Of a stretch of 64,000 nt of DNA, positions 35,561 through 46,500 are shown in pieces; the first letter of the stretch is position 1, and every line of letters begins with the position of its first letter. The position numbers were made by a program, and so were the translations under genes. The stretch comes from Ligustrum vulgare (lineage: Eukaryota; Streptophyta; Magnoliopsida; Lamiales; Oleaceae): assembly GCA_963555705.1 (NCBI GenBank), contig OY743190.1:23319491-23383490 (forward strand). The letters run 5' to 3'. The notes under the pieces are model-generated. The model had not been told where the DNA came from and ran no database searches. It worked only from the letters and a program-made list of their open reading frames with translations.

Positions 35561-38272
35561 TTGGTGATTTCTGTACTAGTGTATGCTTCATATGACCTCA
35601 CAATCGTGCTAGGACCGTAAGCTAACCACTTTACCATTTCAACAATGGTATTCGGTGTTTGTGACAATTCTTTCATGACTTTATCTTTGAAACATTTTGC
35701 AAATGAACAATATTGTTCATTAGTTGCCCACCTTTCAACTTTTGAAGGATTCTGCTGCCTTATGATGGACATGTGCTTGTCCAACTATTGATGAACTTCA
35801 GGAAGGTGTTGTAATACAAGGAGGTGTGCTTTATCTCGCAATTCAACATTGGGGACGATTGACTTGCATCCAATAGTACCTTTACCTTCAAGTCTTCCAT
35901 CATGTCGAGATTTAGGAACACCAATAGTCTCAACGTCATCCAAGTAATCAGTACAAAATTCAATAGCCTCCTCAGCAGCATAACCTTCAATGATACTACC
36001 TTCAGGTCGAAATCGATTTCTCACATATCCTTTCAATATACCCATGTATCTCTCAAATGGATACATATACCTCAAGAATACTGGACCATAGATCTTAATT
36101 TCTCTCACCAAGTGAACAATTAAGTGCACCATAACGTCAAAGAATGATGGCGGAAAATACATTTCAAATTGACATAGAGTGATAACAATATCGGCCTGCA
36201 AATTATCCAACGCCTCCGGGTCAACAACTTTGCTGCAAATTGCATTGAAGAAAAAACAAAGTTTTATAATGACTTGTCTAACATGTTTTGGGAGAATGCC
36301 TCAAATTACAACTGGTAACAATTGTTGCATTAAGATATGACAATCATGAGACTTCATACCAACCAATTTTAAATCCTTCATCGATACAAGACTTTTAATG
36401 TTTGATGAGTACCCAGATGGAACCTTAATAGCATGCAGGCACTCACAAAAACTTGTTTTCTCTTTTCTCGACAAAGTATAGCAAGCTGGGGGTAAATAAG
36501 TATGTTTTTCCGACTCTTGCGGTGCTAATTGATCCCGTATCCCCATTTCTACCATGTCCTTCCTGACTTTAATACCATCTTTCGTGTTTCCTGGAATGTT
36601 CAACAATGTCTCAATGATGCTATCACAAACATTTTTCTCCACGTGCATTACATCAAGACAATGCCTTACAAATAAATGTTGCCAATAAGGTAGATCCCAG
36701 AATATGGATCTTTTCTTCCGAAGACTCTTCTGAGGAGGCTTAAAAGTTTTTCCAAACGAAACATCAAAATTCTTAACTCGTTCATATACCTCACCTCCTG
36801 TTAACCGTAAGTGAGCTGCTCGAGCCTCGATTTTTTCATTGAATGACTTTTTCTTCTTGCGATAGGGTGGTCAGTAGGGAGAAATCTTCTATGACTCATA
36901 AAGACATTTTTCTTGCAGTTTTTCAACCAAAGATCAATCATGTCTTCTTCAAAAACGGGACATACTTTAGGTCCTTTGTTAGTATAACCCGACAAGTTAC
37001 CATAAGCTGGAAAATCATTTACGGTGCAAAATATCATAGCACGTAAGGTGAAATTCATCTGAGTATGTGCATCAAACACAGACACGCCTTCATCCTACAA
37101 CAGTTTTAAATCTTCAATTAGTGGGGCTAGGTAAACATCTATGTCATTCCCCAGTTGTTTGGGCCCTGATATTAACAAAGATAACATGATATACTTGCGC
37201 TTCATACATAACCATGGAGGAAGATTGTAAATCGTCAAAAGAACCGGCCAAGTGCTATGTCGACTATTCATATTACCGTGTGGGTTCATTCCATCTATAT
37301 ATAGTCCCAGCCTAAGATTTCTATCTTTGCCCCCAAATTCGGGAAACAACCTATTAATATTCCTCCATTGAGGAGAATCGGTCACATGTCTTAGTTTTCC
37401 ATATTCTTTTCTCCCGTCGGCATGCCACCGCAAGTTCTTTGCATCCTTTGCATTGGCAAACAAACGTTGAAATCTTGGTATTACATGTAAATACCATAAC
37501 ACCTTTGCTGGAGGGCTTTTCTTATCACCAAAATTATCATTCACGTTCTTTCGCTTATACCGTGATGCCCCACACTTTGGACATAGATGCAAGTCCTTGT
37601 AATCATTTCGATACAGTATACAATCATTTGAACATGCATGTATCCTCTCAATCTTCATACCCATCGGGCACAACAATTTATTTGCCTCGTAGATTGAACT
37701 AGGAAGTTCGTTATCTTTCCGAAGCATCTCTCGTAACAGTTCCAATAATTCCGTGCAATTCTTATCACTCCACCTATTGCTTGCTTTCAAGTTATACAAT
37801 TTCAGTACAACAGACAATTTAGTGAATTTATTACAACCAGAAAACAAAGGCTTCTCAGAATCGTTGAACAAGTTATCTAATACATGAGGCTTTTCAATGT
37901 ATTCCCCTTGTATATCACACATCATTTCATATATCATATCATTCTCATTATTTTTCACATCATTCTCACCAATATTGCTCAAATTATTCTCCTGCTGATC
38001 ACCAACATCGTCACCAGTGCTCGTCATGGGAAGCATACTCTCACCATGCCATATCCATCATGTATAACCTTCCTTAAACACACGACGAATCAAATGACTC
38101 TTCACTAGATCAAAACTATGAAACTTTCTCAAATTCTTACAATCATAATAAGGATCAAAATCATTGCTTCACCTTTCTTTCTCTTGTGTTCATCCGCACA
38201 TTTCATAAACTCTTCAACAACTTTTACATATTCATGTCTATTACGTCTACCATACATCCAACCCCGATCCAT

Positions 38273-38895
38273 ATCAATGACCTATACGTGAAGATATAAT
38301 TAAAAAAATTTATTAGTTTTGAGTTAATATTTTTCATGATACAACCTTAAACCAACTATATATTAATATTTGAAATCGAATACGATAATTTTTTAGGTTG
38401 GAAACTTCATAATTTTATTACGATGATTATATTCTATGTAATTATTTATTCGGACAGGTCAATTCTGTAATAGTGAAAATCACTTTAAATTATAATTATA
38501 ATTTTTTATTTACAAAATCCTACAAAAATTTCGACAGAACCTCCCCTATAAATTGGACTTAGCCAACCTGTAGGAAGAATCAAAATGCCACAATAAACCA
38601 AAATGTTCAACTTCGACATATTAAAAAATCAAATACAACTCCAATCAAACTTCAACATCATCAACTACTCCAAGTTTAATACAAAATCCATTCCCAATTC
38701 CTAAAAAGTCAAGCTAAGATTTCATAACTTAATATCTCATAATTTCAACTCCAATAATTGAAATATTACAATGTATCTATCTACTAACTTAAAATCAACA
38801 ATATAAATTTAACATCCAAATTTATATATATTAAAATTTAATTAACACATTTATATATATTAACATGTAATTAACAAATTTATATACATATATTA

Positions 38896-38965
<70 letters not shown>

Positions 38966-39054
38966 TAACAAATATAAATATATACATATTAACATTTAAT
39001 CAATAAATTTATACACACACACACACACACACACACACTAACAAAGATAGATAC

Positions 39055-39091
<37 letters not shown>

Positions 39092-39375
39092 TATATACAC
39101 ACAAATATATATATACACGCACATCTGTATCACATACATATACATACATATATACACACATGAGAATCAAAGTGGGTCTTACAATGTAGGAGGTGGCGGC
39201 GGGCGGAGGTGGTGCCGGGCAGTGGAGGTGGCAGCGGTGGGTGGAGGCACGTTGCGGGTGGGGGCTCGGTGGTGGCAGGGGTCGGTGGTGGAGAGTGGAG
39301 GAAAAAGAGAGAGAGAGAGAGAGAGAGTGTGAGGCGCGAGAGTGAAGATATGAAAGTTTCGCGGGGAAAATATAA
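38273..39375 (-). other. CACTA-2 upstream region with microsatellites
   Basis: Upstream of the transposase start. It holds the CAGAACCTCCCCTATAAATTG module (38519-38576), long (CA)n/(TA)n tracts (38890-39110) and a GGTGGCGG-rich block (39185-39290) near the right terminus that may be the 5' untranslated or promoter region. No coding sequence is recognised. An open frame across this stretch is low complexity. Confidence 0.6.
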
Positions 39376-39619
39376 AGGTTTCTCGCGTCGGTTCTAAATA
39401 AGAACCGACGGGTAAAGTCGGACCGGCCGACTATAGGCGTCGGTTCAACAAGAACCGACGCAAGAAACGTTGGTTTCTCGCGTCGGTTCTCATTGAACCG
39501 ACGCCTAAAGTCGTATTCCAAAAAATAATTACGAAAATGCCACCGTCCTTTTTTACACGTCGGTTTTTTGAAAAAATGACGTGTATTCCCCCTTTTTTTC
39601 CTACTATTTTGTACTAGTG
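39376..39619. promoter_or_regulatory. CACTA-2 right subterminal box array
   Basis: Boxes such as CGCGTCGGTTCTAAAT, AAGAACCGACGGG, GGCGTCGGTTCAACAAGAACC and ACACGTCGGTTTT alternate in orientation up to the terminus. Confidence 0.75.
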
Positions 39620-40135
39620 AGGCTAAATGGATCAGGATACATCAAAGAGAAGAGAGGAGGAAGGGAAGAGATGTACAAAAAAGGCTCAAAAGTTTTTGTT
39701 TGTTTGTTTTTGTTTTTTGTTTTGAATATAAATTTTATTTTTGCTTTTGTTTTTAAAAATTCATTTTTGAATATTGGTAAGTGAACGCCTTTTCACTGTG
39801 TGAAAAACTGAAAACGAAAAACGACCTAAAAACAGTAAATAGAACAAACATAAGGTTTTGATTTTTTTTTTTTTTTTTTTAAATTTACAATTTAGTCTCA
39901 ACTTTAGGTAAATGTGAAATTTAGAACAAAACTTCTATTAAATCTCGAACTGCTACCAAACTTTTTTTCAATTTCATTTTTTAAAAGAAATTAAAAATAA
40001 AATATTATTCTATGTGGTTACAAGAAAAGTCCATAGTTACAAGAATTAGATGTGCTTTTAAAAACTTATTTTTAAAAGTATTTTTTATTAAATAAAAAAA
40101 AATTGTGTTTTTAGAGGCATTTTATTTTGCCCCTA
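39620..40135. other. Unassigned stretch between CACTA-2 and the Athila element
   Basis: Begins with the TSD AGG, then a near copy of the sequence on the other side of CACTA-2 (39629-39670), then TTTG-rich and poly-T sequence. No gene seen. Confidence 0.5.
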
Positions 40136-41778
40136 TGACTCGATGTAAAATCTACCCTCCAAGTATAAAGGAGTCAAGTTATAGCCTATCAATAATTTAG
40201 GGTCATTCTTCCTAGGGACTTTATTGGTATCATAATATTTGCTAAATTCGAAATTTAAACTATGATTTCAATTATGTTTAAATGAATAAAAAGATAATAT
40301 AATTAAATTGCAATGAAAGGAAAAGTTGAGTGGAGTTATTCTTTCGCTGTCAATTGGGTTTTGCAAATAAGATTAGTGTGAATTTCTTGAAATCGATAAG
40401 ATTTTAACATATTCGTACGAAAATTAGTCAATTTATTTTACGGAATTTAGTCAAGCATGTTCTGTGCATATTTAATACATACCACATCAACGACATCAAT
40501 GGAAGTAAAATAATTTGAAAATTTAAAACACTCGTTAATTATTATCAATCACAAGAATTCATCCATAACGAATTAAAACATATCCATTGAAGCTAAGAAT
40601 AACTTCTCTCAAATATAACTTAGCCGAACATAATTAAATTAAACGAAACAAAAATCGAACAAACGATAAGAATTACTAAAGAATGTAATTCAAGTTTTCA
40701 AATTAAAGTTCAATAACCAAATTATATCTAAAAATCAACTAACATCAATAATATAAAATTATTTAAACTAATGATTAAAACAACTAAAAATCTAAATAAA
40801 AGCAATAAGAAAATGGACAAAATCGCCCAAAACTGAGGCTGCTGCTGCGTGATGGTAATGGAGGCTGCCGACTATGAGATGTGTGTGGAAGAGTTCTTAG
40901 TTACGGCTGGAAGTAGGTTGTTGTGGCTGAGGGGTGAAGGAAAGAGACGAGATGGTGAGCTGCTGCATGATGGTCCGTGAGGGAGAGGAGGTTGGCGGCT
41001 GTTATCAGGAGGTTGAGACAGAGAGGAGCTTGGAGGTTTGGTGCGGCTGTAAAATATGGCATAGGCTGGGGACAATTATTTCCTTTAGCTGACTCGTGAG
41101 TGGAGAGAAGGAGAGGTTGCAGCTGGAAGAAGGTTGAGGATGACAAGCCAAAAAAAAAAAAAAACGAGAGAGAGGGCGGCCGGAGGGAAGGCAGGAAGTG
41201 CCGCTGGTTATGGAAGAAGTAGTGCCGCTGGTGATGTTTTGCAGAGACAGCACCGAGAGACAGAAGGTCAGGTTGCTGGTTTTGTGAGTGTGGAGGAAGC
41301 TGGTGCTGCAGGTGGTTTTTCTGCTCGTTGCTGGAATGTGGAAGGCTGAGGGAAGAGATGACGGCTGAGGTTGAAGGAGAGAAGGTTGGAGGAGACTGGG
41401 GCTGGTTGCTTCTGTCGAGAGAAGAAGATAGAGGATGGTATGGTATGTTAGGTTGGTGTGAGAGAGTGGGTTGGGTGCTGGAGTTCTGATTTAGGCTTTA
41501 GAATGCATATGGGCTGGAGCGGCTTTTGATTGTGGATTTATTCATTTTGGGCTTTTTCAGGTTAATCATCAAGCTAGGGGTTTTTGAGTTACAATTGTCC
41601 AAAATGTACCTGCAATAAAATAAATGAAATTATTAGCCAATAAAATCAATTTAGAGTTTAAGAATTAAAATGAAATCTTTTATGATTTTTTGCTCTAACT
41701 AATATAATTCATATTCCAAAATCCCAATTTTTTTTATTCATTTATCTATCTAAAATATGTAAAATTAGACAATAATCA
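40136..41778 (-). repeat. Athila 3' LTR
   Basis: 1,643 bp, with a G-rich block of GAGAGGAGG/CTGCTGCTG sequence at 40840-41420. Open frames here are low-complexity shadows. It is longer than the 5' copy, largely through sequence near 41250-41340 that the 5' copy lacks. Confidence 0.93.
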
Positions 41779-42389
41779 CACTCCCCAACTAGCTTTTTGC
41801 TTGTCTCTAGCAATTCAAGCGAATTAAAAACATGACTAGCTCAATGAAAAACTTCAATTGTAAAGTCAAGAATGAATTTAGATAGTCGAGCACAGCAACT
41901 TCGCAAAATCAAGAGATCAAGCATTATATCCAAATTAATCCATAAAAACTTTCCTAAAATTTTGTGTGTGTATGTTTTAAGCCGATCCACCAAACCACTA
42001 ACCCCAACACATACAGTGTCGAGTATTCACTCAAGCCAAGTATAAACTCCATATACTCGCGGGTATGTGTATTTTGTTTCTGAACTGGTTAGGGGGGTCA
42101 CTCGTGGAGTTTGAAAACAGATCACTCAAGCATTCAAGAAAGGCCATATATATGTGGATGGAATCAATGCAAATATTGACCTCATGAAAAACTCACAACC
42201 ATTGGGACTCAACCGTTCTTACCACAAGGCAACTTAAGATCAAAATGTCAATGTCAATGTAAAGGTGACGAATGTGTTATCAAGGGAACTGATAAGGAGT
42301 GGTGAAAGAAAATGTTTACATTTTCCAATGATAATAGTAGTAGAACAAAGGATTCCAATGGAAGTATAGGATGCAATGGTAGCAAAAAT

Positions 42390-42423
<34 letters not shown>

Positions 42424-43536
42424 GGATAAGGAAATAAAAGAAGTGAGTAGAAATTAAGCAAGGATAATAATTTTCACTTTTAATCACACTTCAAGCTTAC
42501 TTTCTTCTTCACATCCTTTACTTTCTCTTCAATACGTCTCCCTTTTCTTTTTCTTTTTTTTTTAAAACTGAAATCCTCTCAAATAATTCTTCAACATTCT
42601 CCTCTAGTCTCAATGACCGTCAAATACTTTCTAACTCCACTTTTCTTTCTTTTTCATGCACTGAACATTTTTTCTTCAAATATGGAGCAAAAATAATCAT
42701 CCTCACTTATACTTGAAAGTAGAAACAAGGTTATGTATTTATGGAAGCAATGTCTGGGTGCAATATCGTCTTTAATGTGAAATAGATGAAAAGGATTTGT
42801 GGCTATGAAAGAATTTTGTGGATATGAAGGGATTTGTGATGGGAAGAGAAGATGATAAGGTCAGCTTCAAAGGATCAATTTTTTTATTTGACGTTGACCT
42901 TCATCGTTTCTTAAGTATTTACCACCAACAATCCACAATCCGTGTAATGGTGCCCATTGGAAGTAGCAATATCAAACAAGGGAAATATAAGAAAACTACC
43001 AATCACTCAACTCTCATGATGAACAAATAAAATTACTTAAACTTGAGAGAGCTCTAGTTGTATGTGTTGACTATCCATCTTACAACAATGCTTAAATTCG
43101 TGCATAAATTTTTTTTAGGAGGGAGGTCTTTACAGAATAACAGAGATATAATTCAAGACTCAAGATGTACTCAATTTCAATGCTCAATTATCACAAAAAT
43201 TAATATAATACAAGTACATTTGAGTTACTCTCCCCTCAACTAAAATCAGACATTGTCCTCAATGACTCAAAGAGAAGAAAAATAGAAAGTGATTAATAGA
43301 CACGACTGAAAATTAAATCAAGCGAAGAGAAGAGTGTACCTGAGAGGAAGCTTATGCACATGAGCAATTATTCAAGAATGAAAAACTAAAAAATGAAGAA
43401 AAGAATAAAATCTGCAAAAAGAAAATAAAATATATACATAATAATAAAAGTTAGTTCCAAGAAAATCAGCTGCTGGAATCAGGGTCCAGCAGAGGTAGTT
43501 CATTAACATCAACAGAAAAATTATCCAAAAATGGTT
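41779..43536 (-). other. Athila 3' untranslated region
   Basis: Long non-coding segment between pol and the 3' LTR. On the minus strand near 43240 it contains TGAGGACAATGTCTGATTTT followed by GAGGGGAGAG, a pattern common after pol in plant elements of this type. A poly-T run lies at 42391-42420. Some Athila relatives have an env-like frame here; none is visible. Confidence 0.75.
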
Positions 43537-46500
43537 TCAGACGTTGTCCATTAACTTTAAAAACAGTACCAGTTTTTGGATCCAATATTTCAACCGCTCC
43601 ATAAGGATAAACAGTTTGCACAATGTACCAATCCATTTAGTTCTCAACTTACCAGGAAACAGATGAAGCTTAAAATCATATAGAAATACTTTCTGAGAAG
43701 GAAAAAATGATTTTCTAAAAATTTTCGTATCATGAAAAACTTTCATTTTCTCTTTTGAAATTTTTGCATTCTCATATGCTTCCAAACGTAATTCATCTGA
43801 GAAGGGAAAAATGATTTTCTAAAAATTTTATTTTCATGAAAAACTTTCATTTTCTCTTTTGAAAATTTTGCATTCTCATACGCTTCCAAACGTAAATCAT
43901 CTAACTCATTCAATTTCAGTTTCCAAAATTCACCAGCTTGATCTAAATCAAGGTTGAGTGTTTTGATTGCCCAATAAGCTTTATGTTCGATTTCAACCGG
44001 AAAATGACAAGGTTTTGCAAATACAATTCTATAAGGAGACATTCCAAGAATAGTTTTAAAAGCAGTCCTATAGTCCCATAAAGCATCATCCAATTTTATA
44101 GCCCAATCTTTTCTATTTGGATTCACTGTTTTTGTCAAAATGTCTTTAATTTCTCGGTTGTCTAGCTCAGTTTGACCATTAGTTTGAGGGTGATAGGGAG
44201 TGGAAATTTTATGCCTAATGCCATATTTCTTTAACAGAGTTTCAAAAGGTTTATTACAAAAATGTGTTCCTCCATCGCTAATTATGGCTTTAGGCATACC
44301 AAACCTAGAAAAAATATGTTCTTTCAAAAATTTGAGCACAACTTTATAGTCATTTGTTCTACATAGAATAGCCTCTACCCATTTTGACACATAATCAACA
44401 GCCACCAATATATAAAGATATCCAAAAGAAGGGGGAAAAGGACCCATAAAATCTAAACCCCAACAATAAAAAATTTCAAGAACAAAGATTGGAGCTAATG
44501 GCATCATATTCCTATGGCTGAGACTACCAAGTTTCTGACATGCTTCACAATTTTTACAAAAGGTGTGAGCATCCTTAAACAAATTAGACCAATAAAAACC
44601 ACATTGAAGTACCTTAGCATATGTTTTCTGTGAAGAGAAATGGCCTCCGCAAGCATGAGAATGACAGAAGGTAAGAACTTGTTGTACCTCATCATCAGGA
44701 ACACATCTTCGGATAATTTGATCAGCACAATATTTGAATAAGTATGGATCATCATAGAAGAAGTTCCTTGCAATAGCTTTCATCCTCATTTTATCTTGGA
44801 CACTCCAATTTGAGGGCATATGACCTGTAACCAGATAATTAACCAAGTCAGCAAACCATGGAACAATATTCAAGCTAACTGTTCATCGGGAAATGAATCA
44901 TTTAAAGGGTGAGAAACTTTTGAATTTTCAGAATTTAATCTGGATAAATGATCAGCGACAACATTTTCCACCCCTTTTTTGTCCTTAATTGTAATGTCAA
45001 ATTCCTGCAATAACAAAATCCATCGAATGAGTCTAGGTTTAGCATCTTTCTTTGTGATGATCAGTAAAGATGGTAACAGGGGTCCCAATCCGATAAGTTT
45101 GAAATTTTTCCAGTGCAAAAACAATAGCTAGCAGCTCTTTTTCGGTAGTTGTGTAATTCAATTGAGCTTGATTCAAAGTTCTTCTATCATAGTAGATTAC
45201 ATAAGGTTCCTTACCTTTCCTCTGGCCAAGCACTGCTCCTACAACTATATCACTTGCATCACACATTAATTCAAAATGTAGAGACCAATCAGGTGATCTA
45301 ACTATGGGTGCAGTGGTGAGTGCCTTTTTTAAATGTTCAAAAGCTGCAGTGCATTCATTAGTCCAAACAAATTTTGTATCATGCATCAAAAGTGTAGTCC
45401 AAGGTTTTACTATGATACTATAATCTTTTATGAACCTCCTATAAAAACCTGCATGGCCTAAAAATGATCGAACGTCTTTTACAGTTAAAGGAATAGGCAA
45501 CCTAGAAATTGAATCTACTTTTGCCTTATCTACTTCCATGCCTTTAGCGGAAATTATATGACCTAAAAAAATTCCTCTTGTAACCATGAAATGACATTTC
45601 TCCCAATTAAGGAGAAGTTGCTTTCCTTCACACCTGCATAAAACAGCTTTCAAATTTGTTAGGCAATCAGCAAATGAATCACCATATACAGAGAAATCAT
45701 CCATAAATACTTCCAAAAATTTTTCTGTCATGTCACTGAATATACTAAACATGCATCTTTGAAAGGTTGCTGGGGCATTACAAAGACCAAAAGGCATTCT
45801 TTTAAAAGCAAACGTCCCAAAAGGGCAAGTAAAAGTAGTTTTTTCTTGGTCTTCTAATGCTATTTCAATTTGATGATAGCCTGAAAAACCATCCAAGAAA
45901 CAATAGAATGAATGTCTAGCAACTCTCTCTAGCACTTGATCTAAAAATGGTAAAGGAAAGTGGTCTTTTCTGGTCATGGAATTCAATTTCCTATAATCTA
46001 TGTACATTCTCCAACTAGTGGGTACCCTTTTAGTTATCATATCCCCTTAAGTAGGGCTTACCCACTTGCTGTCTGCAATAGGATAAATGATACCTGCATC
46101 AAGTAATTTTAAAACTTCATTTTTAACAACCTATTTCATGTTAGGGTTTAGCCTTCTTTGAGATTCCCTAGAAGGATTAGCATTTTCTTCTAGGAAAATT
46201 CTATGAGTGCACACTAAAGGGCTAATTACCTTAATATCATCTATAGTCCAACCTATTGCAGATCCATGATCATTCAACACTCTCAACAACATATTTACCT
46301 GATCACAAGTAAGAGTAGAAGAGATTACCACAGGGTATGATTCATTAGGTCCCAAAAATGCATACTTCAGTTCCGATGGAAGAGGTTTAAGCTTTAGAGT
46401 TGGCATCTTTTCTGCTGATGTTTGCATGGGTGTCTGGATAACATTTAGAGGCTCAATGTTTGGCTGCCAAGCTCTTACAGCTGCTGTTGTTACACTTTTC

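Larger units (their letters stand above)
34214..35581. mobile_element. CACTA-3: short non-autonomous CACTA inside CACTA-2
   Basis: A 1,368-bp element with intact ends CACTAGTACAGAAACAGG and, from the right, CACTAGTACAGAAATCACC, plus a 3-bp duplication TAT (34211-34213 and 35582-35584). It sits within the transposase gene, whose reading frame continues across if the element and one TAT are disregarded. It has no gene of its own. Its right half (about 34600-35581) resembles the right end of CACTA-2 (about 38750-39619), including a GGTGGAGGCG-rich block, so it is probably a deletion derivative of the same family. Confidence 0.96.
33778..38272 (-). pseudogene. CACTA-2 transposase (TNP2-like, Transposase_21 family)
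   Basis: Cut-and-paste transposase, nuclear. Its start MDRGWMYGRRNRHEY (38272) matches the transposase-associated N-terminal domain. A frameshift near 38160 and TGA at 38058-38060 follow. The block 37095-38036 holds the zinc motif HACSNDCILYR...LCPKCGASRYK and the catalytic-core signature LGLYIDGMNPHGNMNSRHS (the family's D-G-x-N-P-x-G). TAG at 37095-37097 replaces what is normally Trp in the L-W-x-x-G-V motif. Next come FDAHTQMNFTLRAM (36801-37085), a frameshift near 36850, MHVEKNVCDSIIETLLNIPG (36648), TGA at 36301-36303, VREIKIYGPVFLRYMYPFER (about 36100) and TAG at 35785-35787. CACTA-3 interrupts the gene at 34214-35581. A DUF4216-like C-terminal part (33778-34194) follows, with SLFQCKWVDNRRG and QVFYVLDP. 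Preservation is good but there are at least four stops and two frameshifts. Confidence 0.92.
27225..39619 (-). mobile_element. CACTA-2: large CACTA (En/Spm-like) transposon
   Basis: Termini CACTAGTACAGAAACTGG (27225) and, on the other strand from 39619, CACTAGTACAAAATAGTAGG are inverted repeats. The 3-bp target duplication AGG lies at 27222-27224 and 39620-39622. Both ends carry arrays of CGTCGGTT/AACCGACG boxes. Two genes are read right to left: a TNP2-like transposase (33778-38272), then a Transposase_24 and Ulp1-like gene (27968-33475). Two later elements lie inside: CACTA-3 (34214-35581) and a solo LTR (29548-31783). Without them it is about 8.8 kb, a normal size for an autonomous CACTA. 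Both genes are broken. Confidence 0.95.

Noticed and set aside
39009..39521. 170-codon minus-strand frame near the right end of CACTA-2
   Set aside because: It runs through CA/TA microsatellites and a proline/serine-rich low-complexity block and the subterminal boxes; no domain.
40872..41349. Overlapping short frames in the Athila 3' LTR
   Set aside because: Low-complexity GAG/CTG-rich LTR sequence; similar sequence recurs in the other LTR without the frames being kept.
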